Shown piece by piece: positions 25,417 through 28,261 of a DNA stretch of 28,261 nucleotides. The first letter of the stretch is position 1; the number at the start of each line of letters is the position of its first letter. Source of the stretch: an uncultured Clostridia bacterium (GTDB taxonomy: Bacteria; Bacillota; Clostridia; Oscillospirales; Acutalibacteraceae); the NCBI GenBank assembly GCA_937898195.1, contig CALEJD010000079.1:1-28261 (forward strand), in the 5' to 3' direction. Below the pieces are notes generated by a model. The model made no database searches and was not told the origin of the DNA. It saw only the letters and a program-made list of their open reading frames with translations. A program made the position numbers and the translations under genes.

Positions 25417-26523
25417 ATGACTAAACTAAAAAACTTTTTTAAAAATGAAATTGTGCTGATACTGTCTTTTGTTTTGGCGGTTATTTCAGCATTTTTTATT
25501 ACTCCTACCAAAGAATATTTTGAATATATTGATTTTCGCACTTTGGGGTTGCTTTTTTGCTTGATGTCTGTTATGGCAGGATTAAATAAGCTTGGTGTTT
25601 TTAAGTTTATTGCAGAAAAAATGCTTTCAAAGGTCAAGAGTGTTGCGGGACTTTCGCTTATTCTTGGTTTGCTTTGTTTTTTCTCATCAATGATAATCAC
25701 AAATGATGTAGCACTCATAACATTTGTGCCATTCACGGTGACCGCATTAAAGTTATCAAGCAAAATGGACAAGCTAATATGGATTGTAACAATAGAAACT
25801 GTTGCTGCAAACCTTGGAAGTATGTTAACCCCTATCGGCAACCCACAAAACTTATATTTATTCTCTGCTTTTAATATGAGCATTGGTGATTTTATTAGCA
25901 CCATTCTTCCCTATGCTTTATTGTCACTTATTCTTGTTATTATTTGTTGTTTTATGACAGGCAAAGGCAAAATTGAAACGCAGTTTGATAACAATAAAAC
26001 TGATTTTTCAAAAATACATATTATCGTTTATTTGCTGATATTTATTATTTCATTATTGACAGTTTTCAGAGTAATTCCTTTTGAAATTACCGTTATTATC
26101 ACTTTAGTTGCAATATTGATTTTTGACAGGAAGGTTCTTTTTAAAGTTGATTACAGTTTGCTTTTCACTTTTATTTTCTTATTTATTATTATTGGTAATC
26201 TTGGTGAAATAAAGCCTATTAGTGACTTTTTGAAAAGTATTGTAAATGGCAATGAAGTTTTAGTTGGTATTGCTTCAAGTCAGGTGTTTTCTAATGTACC
26301 TGCTGCCATTCTACTTTCAAAGTTTACTGAAAATGCCCACGATTTGCTGATTGGTGTCAATCTTGGTGGACTTGGTACTTTGATAGCATCAATGGCGAGT
26401 TTAATTTCATTTAAATTTGTAGCAAAAGAAAAAATTAATATGAGTAAATACATATTGATTTTCACTATTATAAATATTGTCTTTTTAATATTGAATTTAG
26501 TATTGTGGATAATAATTAAATAG
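25417..26523 (+). CDS. Ion-transporter superfamily permease (ArsB/CitMHS/SLC13-like)
   Basis: The 368-residue membrane protein has about 10 hydrophobic segments. It shows TNDVALITFVPF and MLTPIGNPQNLYLF in the first half, and SSQVFSNVPAAILLSKF in the second, the pseudo-symmetric substrate motifs of the ion transporter superfamily. Members move arsenite, citrate or dicarboxylates, or exchange sodium and protons; no arsenic genes are nearby, so the substrate is open. Three starts are possible in frame (25405, 25411, 25417). ATG 25417 is preferred because the promoter puts the transcript start near 25402 and GGTGAT lies 4 bases before this ATG. It stands alone between a tRNA gene and the arabinose genes. 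Confidence 0.83.
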   Translation: MTKLKNFFKNEIVLILSFVLAVISAFFITPTKEYFEYIDFRTLGLLFCLMSVMAGLNKLGVFKFIAEKMLSKVKSVAGLSLILGLLCFFSSMIITNDVALITFVPFTVTALKLSSKMDKLIWIVTIETVAANLGSMLTPIGNPQNLYLFSAFNMSIGDFISTILPYALLSLILVIICCFMTGKGKIETQFDNNKTDFSKIHIIVYLLIFIISLLTVFRVIPFEITVIITLVAILIFDRKVLFKVDYSLLFTFIFLFIIIGNLGEIKPISDFLKSIVNGNEVLVGIASSQVFSNVPAAILLSKFTENAHDLLIGVNLGGLGTLIASMASLISFKFVAKEKINMSKYILIFTIINIVFLILNLVLWIIIK

Positions 26524-26526
26524 CAA

Positions 26527-26562
26527 AAAGGGTATTCAGTTTGGAATACCCTTTAATTTTTT
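26527..26562. terminator. Bidirectional terminator between permease and arabinose genes
   Basis: AAAGGGTATTC (26527-26537) and GAATACCCTTT (26544-26554) form a perfect 11-bp stem with a 6-base loop. AATTTTTT follows on the plus strand and TTTTTGC on the minus strand. Confidence 0.9.
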
Positions 26563-26567
26563 ATGTT

Positions 26568-27059
26568 TTATTTGTGATAACGAAGTGAGCAGATGTCGTC
26601 GCCTTTTGCGATGCATTTTGGCAAGTCAAGAACTGCGCCATATTTTTCACCGATTCCGTGGTCACCGCACATTGCGATATCACAAAGAGTTGCGATTTCT
26701 TCGTCTGTGCAACCTGCTTTTTGCCAAGCTTTTACAAGTGGGCAATAGTGGAAATCGATTGAAAGTTTATCGTCTGTGCTTTCAAGAATTTTCATTTCAA
26801 AAACCATTTGTGCTGGTTTTGTGAAAAGAGTTTTACGAAGACCTATAAGGCTATCTGTTTTGCCTTTTTTAACAAGATTTGCGCCATGTGTGTGTCCGCA
26901 ACGCTTAATTGCTGCACTACCAAAATCCCACCAATCAAGACCACGCTTACCTGCTTCATCACAAAGAAGATAGAGCCATAAAGCTCGGTGTTCAAGTTGT
27001 TCACGAACTGCTACAATCAATGGATTTTTGATTTTAGCATCATTTTTAACCTTACTCAT
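26568..27059 (-). CDS. L-2-amino-thiazoline-4-carboxylic acid hydrolase family protein
   Basis: The 163-residue protein matches the ATC hydrolase family: FHYCPLVKAWQKAGCTDEEI, then LCDIAMCGDHGI and a C-terminal FPxC-like part here written LDLPKCIAKGDDICSL. The founding enzyme opens the thiazoline ring in a Pseudomonas cysteine-synthesis pathway. Most family members in Clostridia are uncharacterised, and no other gene of that pathway is visible here. Conserved cysteines (in HYCP, AMCGD and PKC) may be catalytic or metal-binding. AAGGA lies 6 bases before the ATG. It follows araD by 22 bases and ends the operon, so it may act on a sugar-derived or side-product substrate rather than the thiazoline. 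Confidence 0.8.
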   Translation of the reverse strand: MSKVKNDAKIKNPLIVAVREQLEHRALWLYLLCDEAGKRGLDWWDFGSAAIKRCGHTHGANLVKKGKTDSLIGLRKTLFTKPAQMVFEMKILESTDDKLSIDFHYCPLVKAWQKAGCTDEEIATLCDIAMCGDHGIGEKYGAVLDLPKCIAKGDDICSLRYHK

Positions 27060-27081
27060 TTATATCCTTCTTTTCTTTAAT

Positions 27082-27777
27082 TTATTTCTTTTGACCATAA
27101 TAAGCATTTGCGCCATGTTTACGGAGATAATGTTTATCTAAAAGTTCGTGTTGCATTGGCTTTATTTGTGGATTCATCAGAATATTATGCCAAGCCATAA
27201 ATGCAAGTTCTTCTAATACAACCGCATTGTGAACTGCATTATGTGGGTCAGTTCCCCAAGTAAATGGGCCATGGCTATGAACGAGAACTGCGGGAATGTC
27301 ATTTGGCTCTTTATTATTGAATGTTTCAATGATTACATTGCCAGTTTCAAGTTCGTATTTTCCACCGATTTCTTCCGGTGTCATTTTGCGTGTGCAAGGA
27401 ATTTCGCCATAGAAATAGTCACCGTGAGTAGTACCGAGTGCAGGAATACCCATACCAGCCTGTGCAAAAGTTGTTGCCCAACGTGAATGTGTATGAACAA
27501 CACCTTTGATATCAGGGAATGCGTTATAAAGTGCTACGTGAGTATCAGTATCAGACGATGGATTAAGGTCACCCTCAACTTTTTTACCAGTTTTAAGGTC
27601 AACAACAACCATATCTTCAGGTTTCATAGTATCATACTCGACACCTGATGGTTTGATTACCATTAAACCTTTTTCTCTATCAACACCTGACACATTACCC
27701 CAAGTGAATGTGATAAGTCCGTATTTTGGCAAAAGCATATTTGCCTCAAATACTTCTTGTTTTAACTGTTCAAGCAT
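27082..27777 (-). CDS. araD: L-ribulose-5-phosphate 4-epimerase
   Basis: The 231-residue class II aldolase-like enzyme converts L-ribulose 5-phosphate to D-xylulose 5-phosphate, the last step of arabinose entry into the pentose phosphate pathway. It follows E. coli AraD closely over its whole length: TWGNVSGVDRE, KPSGVEYD, PSSDTDTH, the zinc site VVHTHSRWAT (two His) with the third His in VLVHSHGPF, THGDYFYGEIPCTRKM, and the C-terminal LLDKHYLRKHGANAYYGQ. AAGGAG lies 6 bases before the ATG and the gene follows araA by 10 bases. No separate ribulokinase gene (araB) lies between them; it may be upstream of araA. Confidence 0.97.
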   Translation of the reverse strand: MLEQLKQEVFEANMLLPKYGLITFTWGNVSGVDREKGLMVIKPSGVEYDTMKPEDMVVVDLKTGKKVEGDLNPSSDTDTHVALYNAFPDIKGVVHTHSRWATTFAQAGMGIPALGTTHGDYFYGEIPCTRKMTPEEIGGKYELETGNVIIETFNNKEPNDIPAVLVHSHGPFTWGTDPHNAVHNAVVLEELAFMAWHNILMNPQIKPMQHELLDKHYLRKHGANAYYGQKK

Positions 27778-27787
27778 AAGTTACTCC

Positions 27788-28261
27788 TTATTTCAATTTC
27801 CAAGCAAGGTCAGCAAGGAACAAGTCTTTTTCGAGACCTGCAACTGTTGTATCCTTATTGATGTGAACAAATTCGATATCCATCATATTTGCCCAATCTT
27901 TCATCTGCTCTGCAGTAACATCATAGCTGAGAACAGTATGATGAGCACCACCTGCTGTAATCCAGCATTCAATTCCTGTTTCCAAATCGGGCATTGCTCT
28001 CCACATTACACGAGCAACAGGAAGATTTGGCATTTCCATAATAGGTTTAACACACTCAATATCTTGACAGATAAGACGAAGACGACCACCCATATCAACT
28101 AATGATACAACAATAGCACTACCTGCTTTGCCTTCGAAAACAAGACGAGCAGGGTCTTTTTCATTCATACCAATTCCAAGGTGATGTGTTTCAATTCTTG
28201 GTTTATCTGCTGCCATTGATGGACAAACCTCAAGCATATGAGCACCAAGGCTATATTCTTC
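27788..28261 (-). CDS. araA: L-arabinose isomerase (C-terminal part, runs off window)
   Basis: Only the last 157 codons are present; the frame is open to the window edge and reads EEYSLGAHMLEVCPSM at its start. AraA isomerises L-arabinose to L-ribulose. The visible part includes two of the four metal ligands of the E. coli enzyme, the His of LGAHMLEVCP and the His of the GGAHHTVLS loop, along with HHLGIG and DPARLVF. The end (DLAWKLK) matches the family's usual end, so the C-terminus is complete. Operon order is araA, araD and the ATC-hydrolase-like gene. Any arabinose-responsive operator would lie outside the window. Confidence 0.95.
   Translation of the reverse strand, partial: EEYSLGAHMLEVCPSMAADKPRIETHHLGIGMNEKDPARLVFEGKAGSAIVVSLVDMGGRLRLICQDIECVKPIMEMPNLPVARVMWRAMPDLETGIECWITAGGAHHTVLSYDVTAEQMKDWANMMDIEFVHINKDTTVAGLEKDLFLADLAWKLK

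Noticed and set aside
25389..25904. 171-codon open frame antisense to the permease gene
   Set aside because: It mirrors a gene with clear transporter motifs, has no ribosome-binding site and reads as a low-complexity, Ser/Ile/Lys-rich shadow.
1..28261. Mobile elements, prophage or CRISPR arrays
   Set aside because: No transposase, integrase, phage or Cas-like protein and no terminal or spaced direct repeats were seen.

Overview
The window is AT-rich, with Gram-positive Shine-Dalgarno sequences (AGGAGG type) ahead of nearly every gene. It carries sporulation/germination genes (a SpoIID-domain protein and YpeB), two class B sortases, a type A-like RNase P RNA, a bile-salt-hydrolase-family enzyme and a secreted protease ending in a dockerin. 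Together these suggest a spore-forming, gut-associated member of the Clostridia, probably near the Ruminococcaceae/Oscillospiraceae. The lineage is inferred from gene content only. I see no mobile elements, phage genes or CRISPR arrays.

Layout. (1) 1-9060, minus strand: from one sigma-A-type promoter at about 9.1 kb runs a tightly packed gene string: cysteine desulfurase, thiI, pncC, two class B sortases, a large membrane protein with a SpoIID domain, galE and a HAD phosphatase. The 5' part of rnpB follows at the window edge. Most junctions overlap or lie within about 40 bases. (2) 9207-10943, plus strand: ypeB and a small lipoprotein built of four 11-residue repeats, closed by a terminator. 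(3) 10942-13908, minus strand: an MFS transporter, a choloylglycine-hydrolase-family enzyme (bile salt hydrolase type) and a PnuC-type transporter. Two striking RNA elements sit between these genes. (4) 13970-18809, plus strand: a strong promoter, a 29-codon leader ORF, an attenuator-like terminator, two ABC exporter half-transporters and a FliB-family protein, closed by a strong terminator. (5) 18813-22259, minus strand: a secreted subtilisin-like protease with BspA-type leucine-rich repeats and a dockerin. (6) 22459-25311, minus strand: a YfcC-family transporter, an M20 peptidase and tRNA-Ser(CGA). (7) 25417-26523, plus strand: an anion/arsenite-type permease. (8) 26568-28261, minus strand: the end of an arabinose operon (araA partial, araD) followed by an ATC-hydrolase-family protein.

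How the genes work together. The desulfurase and ThiI form a sulfur relay to tRNA, and PncC recycles NMN. The sortases and SpoIID protein act at the envelope. AraA and AraD feed arabinose into the pentose phosphate pathway. The MFS protein and the hydrolase may handle conjugated bile acids.

The most interesting unexplained structure is the leader of the ABC exporter operon. One segment inside the leader ORF can pair either with the leader's own ribosome-binding site or with the 5' side of the downstream terminator, which is the layout of a ribosome-sensing (antibiotic-type) attenuator. Other points worth a second look are a perfect 14-bp inverted repeat that puts the hydrolase ribosome-binding site in a hairpin loop, a terminator-like hairpin before pnuC, and a degenerate CinA-like region fused to the SpoIID domain.
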